Shown here in pieces: positions 37,705 to 51,205 of a stretch of DNA of 64,000 bases. Made by a program: the position numbers and the translations under genes. This stretch comes from Emydura subglobosa (Eukaryota; Chordata; Testudines; Chelidae), in NCBI GenBank assembly GCA_007922225.1, contig ML679954.1, forward strand, positions 23,581,003 to 23,645,002. The letters run 5' to 3'. The stretch's first letter is position 1. Each line of letters opens with the position of its first letter. The notes beneath the pieces were generated by a model. It was not told where the DNA came from and searched no databases. It saw only the letters and a list, made by a program, of their open reading frames with translations.

Positions 37705-37800
37705 GTTGTCTGCATCAGGGATCAACCCCAGAACTTCTGGGTATAAAAGCTCGAGCCTCTTCTGCCTGAGATAGAAGACTAAGGTCTCTTAGTGTGAAGG
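37705..37800 (-). repeat. tRNA-derived repeat fragment
   Basis: On the minus strand, ATCTCAGGCAGAAGAGGC (about 37774-37757) resembles a pol III A box and GGGTTGATCCC (37728-37718) a B box, about 30 bp apart as in tRNA-derived SINEs. The stem sequences of a real tRNA (matching acceptor arms, intact anticodon loop) are absent. I therefore call it a SINE-type repeat and not a tRNA gene. Confidence 0.5.
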
Positions 37801-40560
37801 ATTGTACTCATAAGCCTCTCTGTAGTCTAACTACTAAACAGCGAAAGAGTGCCACACTCTGTCAGCAAGAGTTACATAAAAGTTGTATAAAATATTACTG
37901 GGAAGTTTTATGAAATGTTGCATGAAACTTGGCAGCTATGGTGTAGGTTTAAAGACAGGTACATTAATATGCCTGATAGCCAAATGATTTGGGAGGTGAG
38001 GTGTGGAAGTAAAAAATTTATATTCATGTTTCCATGGTTTTTTATTTGGTTTAGACAAAGGTGAATGGAGTCTCAGCTGGTGCAGAATCTCTACGCCTGC
38101 CCCTCACATTTTTTCATCAGTTTTTCCCATTATCATCACCCCTCCCAAAAAACCTGTGAACAGTCTTAATTTGTATTAAGAATTATAAACTACCAGCATG
38201 ATGTAACCTTCCATGATGTCAAGAAAGGCATAACATGGAGAAACCCTTGTGTATTCTCCCCATCTCTTTCTAGTGTGTTTTAAACTTGCTTGTGACCTTG
38301 TCTAGGAGGATTGTAAAGGACAGAGATGGTGTCTTTCTAGATGTCTGTATAGTGTCTTATACAAGGAGGCACTCATCCTTAATGGGGCATTTAGGTTATG
38401 CCATAATACATGTAATAAATTGTAATAATTATTAGTAATGACTTCAAAAAGTCACAACCTATGGTCATTTACCACAATCAGGAACATAAAATATCTTATA
38501 TGTTTCTATCTCTACCTGTGAATGTCCCAGTGCAATACGTAAATTAAACTAAAGGGGGTCTCTCTGTAGGACAGAAAATAGAAGAAGAGAGTTGTTTGTC
38601 TGGTGATAAAATCAGTGAGGACTCGCAGACAGGACTACAGCTGTTTGGAACCATTTCAGCTAACCTCATCTATAGGGTCACACAGTTTTCACACTCCTGA
38701 GTTTTGTGTTGGTACTCAGCTCATTCAGATATGAAAACACACACAGTGCAAAACCATGTGAACTCAGGCTAATTTAATGTAATCCCACCAGAATCTGTCT
38801 GAATCCTCTCTTCCCCAAGCCTGCCATGCACCACTAGATCTTGGACTGCCAATATCCACTCTACCTTTTTTCTATAACTCAGGGCTCATTGCTAAATCTC
38901 TACATTACATTTTCTACCATGTCAATTCCTCTCCATTGAAGTCAATAGACTACTCACTGTGTATACAATTAAGCACGTGTATAAGACTTTGCAGGATCAG
39001 GGCCTTAATGTCTCCCGATATAGATGGTTGTTTCATCCACAGATATGCTCAGAAACTATATGCATATTATAAATAGACTGGGGAAAATTACCTTATGTCT
39101 GTGTCCACTCATTTCTCTGCCATTAAGGAAAACAGCCAAACACACTGTTCAGTCTAATAGTGATAGGCCTGTATTATGCTCATTTACTAGCCGCTGGACT
39201 GTGGAAAAATTAGTACAAGTTCAACCCACAAGTGATATTACTATGATTCTCACAGGAAAAACATGTTTACTTTTAATTTCAGTACTCAATAACTGCATTT
39301 CAACAGTTTGGGGTTATTATATTAGGTAAAGGAATAAACAGAATAGAAAATGATTACCTTAAAATTGGTTTTAAAATGTTAATAATATGAAAGGATAGAC
39401 CCAAACAGCAGTTCTGTTACCTCCAAAGAAGGGAAGATCTAAAAAGTGTAAGTTTCTTTTTAGATAGTCTGCTGACATGTCTACACGAGAACTTGAGCAT
39501 CAAACACAAACCGGCTTTATTCAGCAGTTGCAATTTAAACAGACTTAATATGTAGTAGTAATGTATGTGATACAAGATATGCTGAAAACTCTTAAGGCTA
39601 TTGATTTATGCTGTGATATCTGTTTCCGCTGTTACCAGAGAATGATGTTTTTGAGGTCAGGCTATCTTTGTGTTATTTATTTGACAATGACTGGTGCAAG
39701 AAGGGTCCCAGTCCAGGATCCACGGGCACTGCTTAAATAAAAACAACATACTAAATAATAACAATAACAAAATTTAGTGAATCTGGGCACATTTTCAAAG
39801 TAACCTATGCCAGTCTAGAATGTTGCATCAAAATAATGCACAGTTTGCAAATTTACGTGATAAACTGGGGGATTTTTCACTTTGAAATTTTGGATAAGGA
39901 AAAATTCATGTGAGCCACTGAAGTAAAACACTGTTTTTAAACAGTTCTAGTTATTATCCACTTGACAGATAATTGATGTGTTGTCTAATATTCCAGATTT
40001 TGTTTTTAGAGGGAACAAAGGTTAGAGTAAATGAAGCATCTATAAATAATGTGGTCAACATAAATATTCTATTCAAGAAATAATATAATATAAACACATT
40101 AAAGAAACATAAGAGGAAGGAACATGTTTTTGTACTGAGAATAGGATAAGATGTTAGTTAATGTGATATGAGCTTTGGATTGCATTAGACACTCATAGGG
40201 AAATCAAATTCACATCCTGTTAATGTGAAATATGATCACAGTTAGTTTCTTTTAGTGGGTTGAACCTGCTCTTTTAAATCCTATACAGTGCTGATGTAAA
40301 TCTCCCATTTCCCTCTGGAATTTTTGAGCATTATGTTGCATTAGATTCTAATAGCATACATTGTTGCTTTGCTCTTTCTGAGCACAAGACAATGTTTTTA
40401 TTACATTAACATCTATTAGACTTGTGTGCCATAGATTTGCTGTGTAGTATAAATTAACATTGTGGAATATTATTATTCTCAATGTAACTCTCATGGTGGG
40501 CGGGTGTGTAATGCTGCCTGCAGTGTCTGAAGAGCATGAGTACCAGTCTCAGGGGCAGAC
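37801..40560. other. A+T-rich interval with one MITE scrap
   Basis: At 38932-39007 half of a palindromic MITE is visible (CCATTGAAGTCAATAGACTA ... TTTGCAGGATCAGGGCCTTA). Otherwise apparently single-copy. The 101-codon frame at 39024-39329 shows no domain. Confidence 0.45.
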
Positions 40561-41962
40561 TGTTAGGAACCAGGGCATCAACCCCAGTAGGTTGTGAGTT
40601 CTATACTTAGATTTCGCCAGCCAATTATCAAGTGTAAACTCCTCAGGCATATAACAGCCTTAACATGGAGTCACAGACAGTCCCTTTGGGTACTCTGATT
40701 TATCTCACCACCTAGGTGAGTGTACCTTTGTGATAGCTGTTCCCTTACATGAAAGCATCACAGAAATATTCAGTTTACTCCCAGTCTCAAAGGACTAGTC
40801 ACTTATCCCAGGTAAATTGCACATTATATCTCACACGGAAGAAAATGCTTGTAGCCAATCCTATAATAAACTATATAAAGATTTTATTAAATAGAAAAAA
40901 GGAAACAAGATTTTTTACAAGGGTAAAGCAGGTAAACAGATACAATCTTAAGTTTCAAAAGGTAACTCATTTGTGTAATAGAAGCTTCTATCATCAGCAA
41001 GCTCTATGGGTATGTCTACACTGCAATGTAAGTCCACTGTTAGTAGAACTTGAGTTAGCAGGCCCTGGGTTTGTTAACTTAGGGCTTGAGCAACTAGACC
41101 TCAGGTTCAGAATTGCTGAATCCTGGTCACAGCCTGGATCTCCAGCATCTATGGCTATGTCTACACTTCAATAAACCATCTTCAGCTGGCCTGTGTCAGC
41201 TGGCTCGGGCTTGCGGGATTCAGCTGCAGAGCTATAAACTACAGTGTAGACTTTTTTTTGCCCAGGTTGGAGCTTTGGCTCTGGGCCCCTCCCCACTTGT
41301 GGGGTCCCAGTTGGGGAGCCAGCCTCAGGTTTTTAATTGCAGGGTAGACATAGCCTGGGTTTACCCTGCAGGACATATAGGATAAACAGCTGGGAATCTC
41401 TTGCTTTGCCTAGAAAAACATTGCCATCTAGAGTCCAAGCAGCATAGAGATAATCAGTTCCTTCATGTTAGGGGTTTTAGTCTCTTCTTCCAACATGCGT
41501 TCTGTTGTAAAACTCAGCTAATGGGAGGAGTTCCTTGCATGACTCATCTTCATTGGGAGAAGGCTGAACAATAATAAAAGTCTTTCTTTCTGTCCTCTTG
41601 TTGACAGTATGTAGGGAAACTCCAGTTGCAGTGTCCCACCATAGTCCTTCTGGTATCACTGGACCTTTCCTTTCGGGAAGGGCATAACACCTTCTGTTGA
41701 AGATCAGCCCTACACCTTAATTAACGCCTTTCTCCTGTCTGGTTACTTACAAAGTCACAGAGGCTTACAATACAGGTGCTCAAATATTACCTTACAATGT
41801 ATTCAATAAAGTCTAGACTTTAAACATATTTTTAGAATTCTAATACCCATTTTAACAATACTAACATACAGGTGAGCCAGATAGATTCCAGCTATGTATT
41901 TGTCAGTGTTCAGTTGAGACGCTGAGACTGTGGCATGAGCTGGCACTTGGTCTGCCAGCATC
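40561..41962 (-). mobile_element. Possible antisense LTR interrupted by DNA transposons
   Basis: The left block starts TGTTAGGAACCAGG and contains AGATTTTATTAAATAG near 40878, an antisense version of an AATAAA-like poly(A) region. The block resumes after the inserted elements at about 41360 and runs to a sequence ending in GCCAGCATCA. TG at one end and CA at the other is what an LTR would show. No flanking duplication was found and no internal genes are attached, so limits and class are tentative. Confidence 0.4.
41009..41355. mobile_element. Nonautonomous DNA transposons, adjacent or nested
   Basis: A first end GGGTATGTCTACACTGC starts at 41009. A second, TGGCTATGTCTACACTTC, starts at 41152 and pairs with the inverted end AGGGTAGACATAGCC at 41341-41355. 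The second unit shares CAGCTGGCCTGTGTCAGC and TTGGAGCTTTGGCTCTGGGC with 34979-35223. A further inner ACAGTGTAGAC lies near 41241, which may be the other end of the first unit. No transposase frame. Confidence 0.7.
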
Positions 41963-44900
41963 ACAAGGAGGTAGAATCTAAAACAGAGATCAAATTCATC
42001 TCTTGTGTAACTCTGCAGCTACATCAGGGATGAATTTGAACTAGAATGAGAATGCAGCAGGATGCTGTTTGTATTCACAAAAGGCTTTAGGAATCATAGA
42101 GAAATGTTAATTGCAAACATATTCCATGCTACTAGAAATTAACAAAAACCATGAAATGAACTATTTCTGTTTAAATTATTTCATTGTTCAACAAAATGTG
42201 GCTTGACCAATTTTTTTTCAACTTTTCAGTTTCCCTCCTTTGTTAACATGAAATGCTGATGATGACTTGTAAATTGCTGACTACAATTAAGGCTTTTAAA
42301 ATTTCTACTGTAAATTGTGGAGCCCACTGCCAACGTTAATACTGAACAGGTTTCCCTTTAAAAGCTCCTCTTTTCATAGCTTTCTTTTGTATTTATGAAA
42401 TCCAGAAGCCGGAGAATCACATTTTCTCTACCAACTATGTCCTTTGCTATTCAGCCTAACAGGATGACTATTTTTAGAGTTAGATACAATATGGCGATTT
42501 TAACTTCCTTGCTTGTTTGTACATTTTTGCCATTGGTGAAACGAACTCCGAATGGGAATAATGTTTAAGTAATGCAGCACAGCCAGAATCAATAACAAAA
42601 AGAACCAAATAGGTTTTTGTGGGTTCTGCAAAAAGAGTAGATCTTTGTTGTGGAGAAATAGTGAATTTAAATAAACGAGATTTTAGTATCTAGCGTACAT
42701 TCCATATCACATTATAAAGAAGGGTACAGTAGGAGCCAGCGTTTGTCAACTGTTATCACACAGTCACCACAAACGTCTACTATTCTAAGTATAATCTTAG
42801 ATATTGATCTGGTGACTGTTAGTAAATGTGGCCTTTAAAATGGCCAACATTCTATTGTAGGTTAAACTTTCAGGCTACTCACTTGGAAGTGTTTCTAATT
42901 GTGAAACACAGATTAAAAATGGATGATGATGAGGTGCTCTAAACTGTTGCTGACAGAGGTTACTATCACAAATAGTTTTTTCATACTGCAGTTCAAAACG
43001 TTAAGATTTCACATTTTTACTATTTACTGAATATATTGCACAACAGGATCTGATCCACAATTGCCCTGCATTTTTGTCTAGTCATTTACACTAGTAAACT
43101 GATTGGTTAGTGTTTTAAATCCACATTGGACTGCTGTACAGTGCTATGAAATGCAATTGGGCCCACACTGTATTCACTTTGGGTGAAACTCATGCTCTGC
43201 AGAGTCTCGCGTTAGCCCTAGGTGCATAAGCCTGGTATTCGTCCTCTGCACAGGGTGAAGGTCACCCATGCCAAGGATACAAAGAAAAATGGAAGTGAAA
43301 GGTCATCCTGGAAAAGATCACACAGTCTATATGCATTGATCTTACAGGGATAACAAAATCAGACTCTGGTAATCTTTTCTCCATGCAGAAAGGAGACGGA
43401 AAGATGCTGAAAGAGAAAAATGAGACTGAGACATCAATGTTGGAGCTAAAATAGAATATAACCTATATGTTTCTTCACAAATTCATGCAAGTATTAAGTA
43501 GCAAACAGTGACAAAGTATCATACCAGTTTCACTGATGGCACCTTACATCTATAAGCACAATATTTTGATACTTAAGTTTAGTGAAAGTAAGTGGGTTTG
43601 GATTGCGAGGGTGACCAGAATCTCTGGGAAAACCAGGTCCTCCCCGCAAAGGAGCTGACTTTATATATGGCATGTCCCATCATTTCAGCAAGAAAAGTCA
43701 TAGATTCTTCTAGGTACATTCTGCACTTCATGGCTTCTGATGCCCCTCAACTTTTTAGGTGTCTTCTTACCCCTGCCCAATAGGTCTTGCAACTATTTTT
43801 ATACCCCCACTCTTTACAGTCTCAATCCTTTGACCATTTTTCTCCTGAAGGCTCCTTATTGCCTTTCCATTTTTTTGGTATCTCACTTTTGGTGCCTGTT
43901 GGGTCTCTGAGGACTTGTTGTTCTCAAATTGGCAAGAATGGTAGTAGCCTGATGACGCCATTTTAAGTGATGTGCTGTTTGCAGGTAACAAAAAGATACT
44001 AATTCAAATGCCTATAACTAAGCAACTGTTAACCTTCTCACCCTAAACATTCCATGCTCTTTTTCTTTTAGCAAGTGTGGGCCCAGCTTGCATTAAGAAA
44101 TTCCGGCAGGCCTGTTTTGCGCAGAGCAATTCTATCTGGGAACTGGCATGAGATTGTCCTTTGCCCCCCAAGCTGATATAAAACATGGAGGAGACAGGGT
44201 CAGTCTTGGGGTTATTGAGATCTAGGGGAGGCAGCAGGAAGAATTTAGTGTCAGATGTGTGACATAAATGTCCGCCTGTAATGTCCCTGGGTAGTAGGCT
44301 CTCAGCCGGAGTGGTTACAGTCTAGGATCTGTAGAAGGGGAGAATCTCAAACACTGCCTGGAGATGAGTTGAAGAGACAGTGCATGAGCTCCTGCAAGTT
44401 CTATTAATTTGCAGGAGGATAGTTCTCCTACTCTGAGAAGCTTACAGACAATCTACGTACAGACAAGGATCAGACAGGCATACACTGGAAGATAAAGGAT
44501 GATTAGATATTTTATAGAGATTTGGGAAGGGCTTATGCCTATCCAAGTTATTAGACTGGGGACAAGTTGCTCCTTTGGGACAAATACCCCATCCTAATAT
44601 ACTTAAATTCTTTATTATTCTGTTGGATGAGCAGAAAAAAGCATTAGAGATATATACCTTAGCCTGCAATATGTCTCTTACCTCTCAGGCCACCATGCAA
44701 AAGCAGCATTACTGAAAGTGCTGTATTGTCTTGCACATTGAGATGCAGTGTCACTCTGACAAGGAAACCCAGAAGTGGGTAGCAACTTCCATCCCCTCAC
44801 TCATTTTAAAGCATAGTGGACCCCATGTTTTAAGGAACCCAGGATATCTCTTTTCTAAATTAATATGGTCTCTAAAAGCACTTCTTTATTTCAAAGTCAT

Positions 44901-47670
44901 TTGCCTGATTATTTTCTGTGTAGGACCATAATTTGTTTTAATCATTTCATTGGATTGAAAAGAAGATCTATACAACCAGGAACACCCAGCTTGGCATAAA
45001 AGCTACAAAGAACTCATTAATCCTTTCAGTTATTTTTAAAGCAAGCACCAGAAGAACTGCAATCAATACCAAAGGTCACTTCACATTAAAAGTATTCCAA
45101 TGAGTTTAAAAATTCAGGCAGTTATCTATTATGCAGTTATTGCTGATGAATCGCAGGATAGAAGGCCATACATAAATTTGTATGAGCAACTTGCTGTGTT
45201 CGTGCGATATTGATAGGTTGTTGAAGGGGCACAAATTATTAGTTAGATACCAGCAGAACGTGACAAATGGGGAGTTAGCAGTGCTCATTAATACATTGCT
45301 AATGTATAGTACTATTGAAATAAAACCTCTTCAGATCAATGCTATTATTGATTGGCACTGGCATCCATATGAAACAAGAAATTAAACAATGTCACTGAAT
45401 AAATAATAATTAAGACATTATTACAAAAACATAAAAAAGGAGTGAGTGGGGGGGTGTCCCCAATGAAATATGCATTGTCACTAGCAGGTGCTACAGCAGC
45501 ATTAAACTTCTATTTTCTGTTAAGAAATCTAAACTAAGAGCTTTAAAATCCTGATTTTTCTTCCTTCTCTTGTCCCTCTGCCCAAAACCAAAATCCAAAT
45601 TAAAAGCTATGTAATTCTAAATGCAAGAGGAAGCTTCAGCAAGATGGAGGTGAGGTGCCAGGGAAACTCTGATTTAATGTTCCATACTCACACGAGCTCT
45701 GTGGCCCTAATCCTGCATTTTGTAGCGTGTGGGCTGACTGCTGCACCTGTGCAGAGTCCCACTGATGTTTTGTGTGCATGACAATGCAGAGTCAGAGCCC
45801 GGTATACCACATGGTACTGTAGCATCAGGGATCACACACACAACTTTCTGCTAGAAAGGATAAGCCTCTTTTGCTTGTGCTTAAGAGACTCTCCATTAGT
45901 AGTAGCAGCAGCAGCAGTAGGATTTACATTTTTTAAGAAACCCATTAGAGACAAGGATAGTTAATAATTGAACACTGGAGCAGGAAAAAATAGAATTCTA
46001 TCCAAGAGATGAGTTTCTATAGTTATTGTTAATATTTATATTCATTGTTCCAAATTCTTGATAATTACATATTCTGTGTATTTCACACTGGAGATGTATT
46101 TCAGAAAAAGGTTAATAGCTGGAATTGATTGTGGCATGCTCAGAGCAGAAGTTCTTAGGCAGCAAGAGATGTGGGAGCAGCAGTTCACTTTAGCCTTCTT
46201 GCTTACTTTACATGACAGGTGCTGCATAATAAGTTATCTCTAGGAAGATTTATTTCTACTAGCAAAAATAAGATTTTTGAATAATCTGGAATGATCAATA
46301 ACTGGACTCTTAGAAAGTACATTAAAATATAAAAGAGGATTTTAGGTAAGTTTGAGGGACAGTGAAGCATTCTGGGTCATGTCCACCTCCAGTTTGTCTA
46401 CGCACCCTTCAGTTGTTTTGGGGAGCTCAACGTTACTTACTGTGTGTGCTCAGTTTCCAGAAATTGCTTTTGGTGTCAGATGATGGCCAGAGATGCCATT
46501 CAAACTTTTTTAACGTGTCTAGATAGTAAAATCTTTTCAAACACACAAACTGCTTGTCTTTTCTGATGATTGAAATTCCCCAGTAATATGCTTGTTCTAC
46601 AACTTTAACACATTTCCCTGACCAGAAAGCAGTGGCATATCCACAGAGAAGACAATACAGCATAATACGGGAGACTGGGAGAGGCAGTGGATAGGAGCAG
46701 TAGCAAAGTACCAATAATAGATGGTAATATGGCAGTGGGCATATAAGACACAGTGTTTATGTTGAAAATGTTGACTGAAATTTTTATTAATTGGCCAAGC
46801 ATTCAAAAAGACAGAGTTAGCAAATAATGATCCTGTCTGTCAAATTGTCCAGTGTGATATCATTAGATGGCACTCAAAGGCCATTGTAAATAGTCTGTTG
46901 GCCATCTGCCATGCTACAATACCTTAATCCAATATCTTAATCCCCTTCAACCACCCTTCCGTCATTTGACTGATGAGTATCTGTACAGGGGTTGTGGTTT
47001 CATTCTGGAAGCTTTCTATTATTATGAGCAGCCACCACATCAGCACACAGCCAAATCTGGTAAGTAAATGATTTCCATATCTGCTGCCGCTGCTCTTACA
47101 GCAACCACACATTTGTGACAAAACAATAAATCATAACCCCTTTTGATTCCAATCTGCAGCCTTGCCAAATGTTCTGGGACCGGTTGAAAACCTCAAGTTC
47201 TGAGTCAGTCTGAAGTAGAGGAAATTCCCTCTCAACTCCAAGAGGTGATTTGCTTGTAGCCAAAGCAGAAGGGGAGCCCCTTCCTCACACATCCATGTCT
47301 ATATGATGATGAGTTAAATGTCTACACTCAAAATCAAGCATAAAGTGTATGGGGGCAGGAGAAGGACAGCAAACTGATGCATTGTGCACCATACCACACT
47401 GCACCATAGACTCAGAGCCCTGAGGAGCTGGGAGCAATCAGATCCCCAAGAGCCCCAAAGCAGGATAATATCAGGGCTACCTGAGGGAGGGACAGGGGAG
47501 AATCCCACCCCTTACATGGGCAGACCAGGAATAATGGTGAATGGGTGATCTTTCCCCTATAGCAGAAGGACTCCAGCTGTTCTCTTCTCTGCTAGCTGGA
47601 ATAAAGGACCTACATTGAAGAATGAGTCAGGTGGGCTTTCCATGAATTCTACAAAACATATACATATAGC
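41963..47670. other. Long A+T-rich interval, no gene
   Basis: The largest stretch without a confident feature. Scraps of palindromic MITEs appear at 43045-43160 (AGGATCTGATCCACAATTGC ... CAATTGGGCCC) and 45700-45830 (GGCCCTAATCCTGCATTTTG). An AGC/AGT triplet run lies at 45897-45920. 44080-44400 is less A+T-rich and may be an unnamed repeat. No exon with recognisable protein content was found on either strand. Confidence 0.4.
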
Positions 47671-48787
47671 TGTGACAGTCTGTATCCTTATGTTGATCCT
47701 TTCTAAAAGACAACGATACATTTTGTTCAAAGTATGCCTTGTGAGGTATTTGCAAATTCATAATCTGCTGAACATTATTGTCCTAGTGTGGCAACATTGT
47801 ATGTAAAGTCATAAAATTCTACTATATAAGACATGTTCCAAGTCTAGGGAAACAGCTTCAAACCAGTTCCCTTGAGACAAAAGTCTAGCCAGCACCTCAG
47901 CCAGGTCTCAGCATAATCAAATTGACTATCCCTTGGTTAAGTGGCCATTCTTTGGCAGGAAGAAGGGTGAGAAGTTTATATTTTCACAATAGAACAGCTT
48001 GGGGTTCCCATGTAAACAGACTGGCTGTCACCTGACTCCCAGCTGGAGATGATTCTCAAAGAAGAGGAAAAGATATAAAAATGAGGAACAGGGGCCCCAA
48101 ATCACCTCTCCCCCCATGATCTTTACTATGGCATCAACAACATTTGAAAGACAAAGGAAGCATCACTGAAATGGGGGAGGGGTCTTGGCGGAAGGTATCC
48201 AGCCAGATTGCTGTAAATATGTGATCAGAGAAAACTTTTTGCTTTAAATTCACTTAGCCAGTTAAGTTAGATATTAGCTTGCATTTTAACTTTTATTTCT
48301 TTCTAACCAATTCTGACTTTTATGCCTCATTACTTGTAATCACTTAAAATCTATCTTTCTGTAGTTAATAAACTTGTTTTACTGTTTTATCTAGATCAGT
48401 GTGTGTTTGGATTGAAGTGTTTGGGAAATTTCATTTAAGATAACAAGATTTGTGCATATCATTTGTTTATTAATAAAATGATGGCCTTTCTATGAACTTG
48501 TATTGTCCAAGAGGAAAGAGCTGGGCAGTACAAGACACACATTTCTGGGGACAGGTCTGGGACTGGGAATTTGCTGGTATTACCCTGCAATACAATTCAG
48601 GAGTGGCTAGCTAAGGGCACTCATATAACTCAGCTGGGAGTAATTTACATGCTAGAGGCTGTATGTGAGCAGGCCAGGAGTGGCTGCTCTCACAGTGAAG
48701 CAGTGTAAAAAACATCCCAGATTGTAGAATTGAGAGGCCACAGCAGTTCAGCAAACAGGATTGTATCCTGGGGCATATCACATTACA
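47671..48787 (+). mobile_element. Solo-LTR-like element
   Basis: Begins TGTGACAGTCTGTATCC and ends ATCACATTACA. The terminal TGTGA..TTACA pair is a short, imperfect inverted repeat of the type that bounds LTRs (TG...CA). AATAAA lies at 48367-48372 in a T-rich context (TAATAAACTTGTTTTACTG), so U3-R-U5 order on + is plausible. About 1.1 kb. No gag, pol or env-like frame adjoins it, which suggests recombination down to a solo LTR. Flanking bases do not form a matching 4-6 bp duplication, so age or limits are uncertain. I cannot tell an endogenous retrovirus from another LTR class. Confidence 0.6.
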
Positions 48788-51205
48788 GTGTTGCCAGTTC
48801 TCATGATATCATATATTTTTCCTAAAATGCAGCTGTTTGAATCAGGAGATTGCATAAGAATCTCAGAAAACCTATTAAAAAAAAAAAACCCTGAGATTTT
48901 TAAGTAACTTTCTAGGCCTCCTGGTTACATTGAAAACCTTTAAAATGTGACCTGAATGCATCTGAAAGGCTTAGAAACCATAATGAAAGTGAAAAGGACT
49001 CAAAATATATTATGTTTTTTAAAAAACGTATGAGTTTTGGGAGCGGGAGTGGGAATTGATTCATGGCTTTTGAATGTTTGGGTTGTTTTTTGGAGTTATT
49101 TTTTTTTTACATACATAACATACAAATTCCATTAACAAGTTTCATTTGCATCGTTTTACTGTGTCACCAAAACCCTGAAATGGCATTCCAGTTTGGGGCT
49201 GTTCAGTTGGGTGTATATAACAAAGCATATAATCTCTTTTAAGTATGTTAACATTTGAACTATAAAGAAGCGTACAGTAAAGCTTCACTGTGGGAGAGCT
49301 GTAGCATCTGGCAATGTCAATTTTTCTAAAACAGCCCTTTAGCTCCACACGCATCCCTGTTGCATATCAGTGTCTCGGTTTCTATATGATCTCTGGGGAA
49401 AAAAAAAAAAAAAAAAAAACCTAACCATGCATTAGCCCCTGAAATCAACAGCAGCCTTTGCAAACACTGCTTCAGAATCTAGGCAGATGAGTTCCAACAA
49501 AGACTGTGGCATCCCTCAATGCTCCTTTTCAGAATGCACCTATTAAATACGTCATGTTTGCTGGTTTTCTAATTTCCTCACAGTCAGCATTTGCAAACAG
49601 CATTTCTCAGTGGTAACTCTTGTAACAAAGAACAAAATGATTTTACAAACTTAATTGTAGGTTTAATTAGAAAAATAGGCTTCCTCAAACAAGAGCAGTA
49701 TGAAAGCTGGTCCAGGGCTGATTTAAGGCATAAGGCACTAAGGGTTCATGCCTAAGGCCCCAGCTCCTGGAGCTACATGATTATGTTCAAATCTCACCTA
49801 TTTTTTTAAGGAAGTTTCTGTTCATGCTGGTTGCAGAAACAAAAGCTTCAAAAACTGCTCACCAGTGTGTAACCAATGCAATGACATCTCCCTGGGCCTG
49901 CAGAGAAACCTGAGCCCAATGCTCTGAGAGGGACAAACTGTCCTATGTATCTCCAATGGGATGTTCTTTGTAAGCCTCTCTGCTATGGGGCCTGCCTGTA
50001 CCACCCAGCAAATGACACTGTGTGTGGACCATCCACCCGAGCTAATACACGCTTTCTGCCACCCTTGGTGGGAGGGGTAGGCCCCATGCCACTGCCCCAA
50101 CCCTGCCTCTCTGCAACAAGAGGGTGCTCCCTGTCACTGATACTTCAAGTGAGCATCAGAACCATGGCAAGTGGGGTGGCATGTCTTGGTGTGCCCAGGA
50201 CCCCAAATTGCCTTCAACTCACCCTGAGCTGACTATTTGCTTTAGAGTCAAGGCCTAAATAGTGATATGGGCCAGAATCTCTTCCCACACAAAGTAGACA
50301 GCAATGATAAACTAGGCTCATCCTACCAAGAACCCTACACCATGCTAAGTCAGCTTAGCTCTGTTTGCCATAATTGAATACTGGATACTATACTGTATAA
50401 TAGTCTCTAACCTACTCTTCTGCCCAAGGCACTGTGAGATTTATATAGAGTTATTCAGCTTTAGTTTGTTGCAATGATGAGATAAACAATATGAAAAAAA
50501 TATCGGAGAATTATTAGATTCTTCCCTAGACTCTCAGCTGTATTTTTAGCTTTTTATTTCTCTAGGAACAGAACATGAAAGGGCTAGATCATTAGCCCTG
50601 ATAAAACTCATGGCAGCTCCAGGGGTGTGCAGCAGCCTTAAAGCTGGCTCCAGTGACCATTAAGGATTCCACCAGTGAAAGGGCCTCTCCAAGTTGCAAA
50701 AAGCTAGATTTGCCCACTCTATGCTAAAACCCCTACTCGGGGGGGGGGTATGTCTTGGAAAATGTCTAATTCTGCAAGGTCCTGAGAGTCCTCAACTAGA
50801 GGTAAGGGTGCTCAGCAACTTGTGATTTCAGGCCCTTTGAGAGTACACTTACGGAACGTGATTAATAGAGAGGTTTTTGGATTTTTGTTTGCCATCCTCT
50901 TTTAAATTACATCAAAAGAATCATGCTCTCCCTTCAGCTGTGCTCCTTTCTGTGAGACTCTCTCAGCAAAATACTTCCCACATCACACATTCCTAGCTCC
51001 ACATTTTTCTCTCCCAGTCCTCCACTCTCCTGATTTTCTAATGGATCTCCAACATGAAACCCAGTAACCTTTGTTCACTTCTTTGTTTAAAACACATGTA
51101 AGCAGGGCCTGAATGAGCTCTCCCTTGCTGAGCTAGCTGGGGGCGAAGGGGCAAAACGCTTCAGGACCAGACTGTATTTGCATGAGCACACCCATCTGCC
51201 TAGAT
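48788..51205. other. No gene; homopolymer runs and a possible repeat
   Basis: Runs of A at 48877-48888 and 49399-49419 and of G at 50739-50748. 49709-50232 begins CCAGGGCTGATTTAAGGC and ends TTCAACTCACCCTGAGCTGA. Its more even base composition suggests a repeat, but the ends do not pair convincingly. 50775-50836 holds a MITE scrap. No exon seen. Confidence 0.4.

Noticed and set aside
40749..41174. 141-codon + frame
   Set aside because: Runs from an LTR-like sequence into a DNA transposon end, so it crosses unrelated repeats.
45897..45920. AGC triplet run as a coding glutamine or serine tract
   Set aside because: No open frame with recognisable sequence around it; simple repeat.
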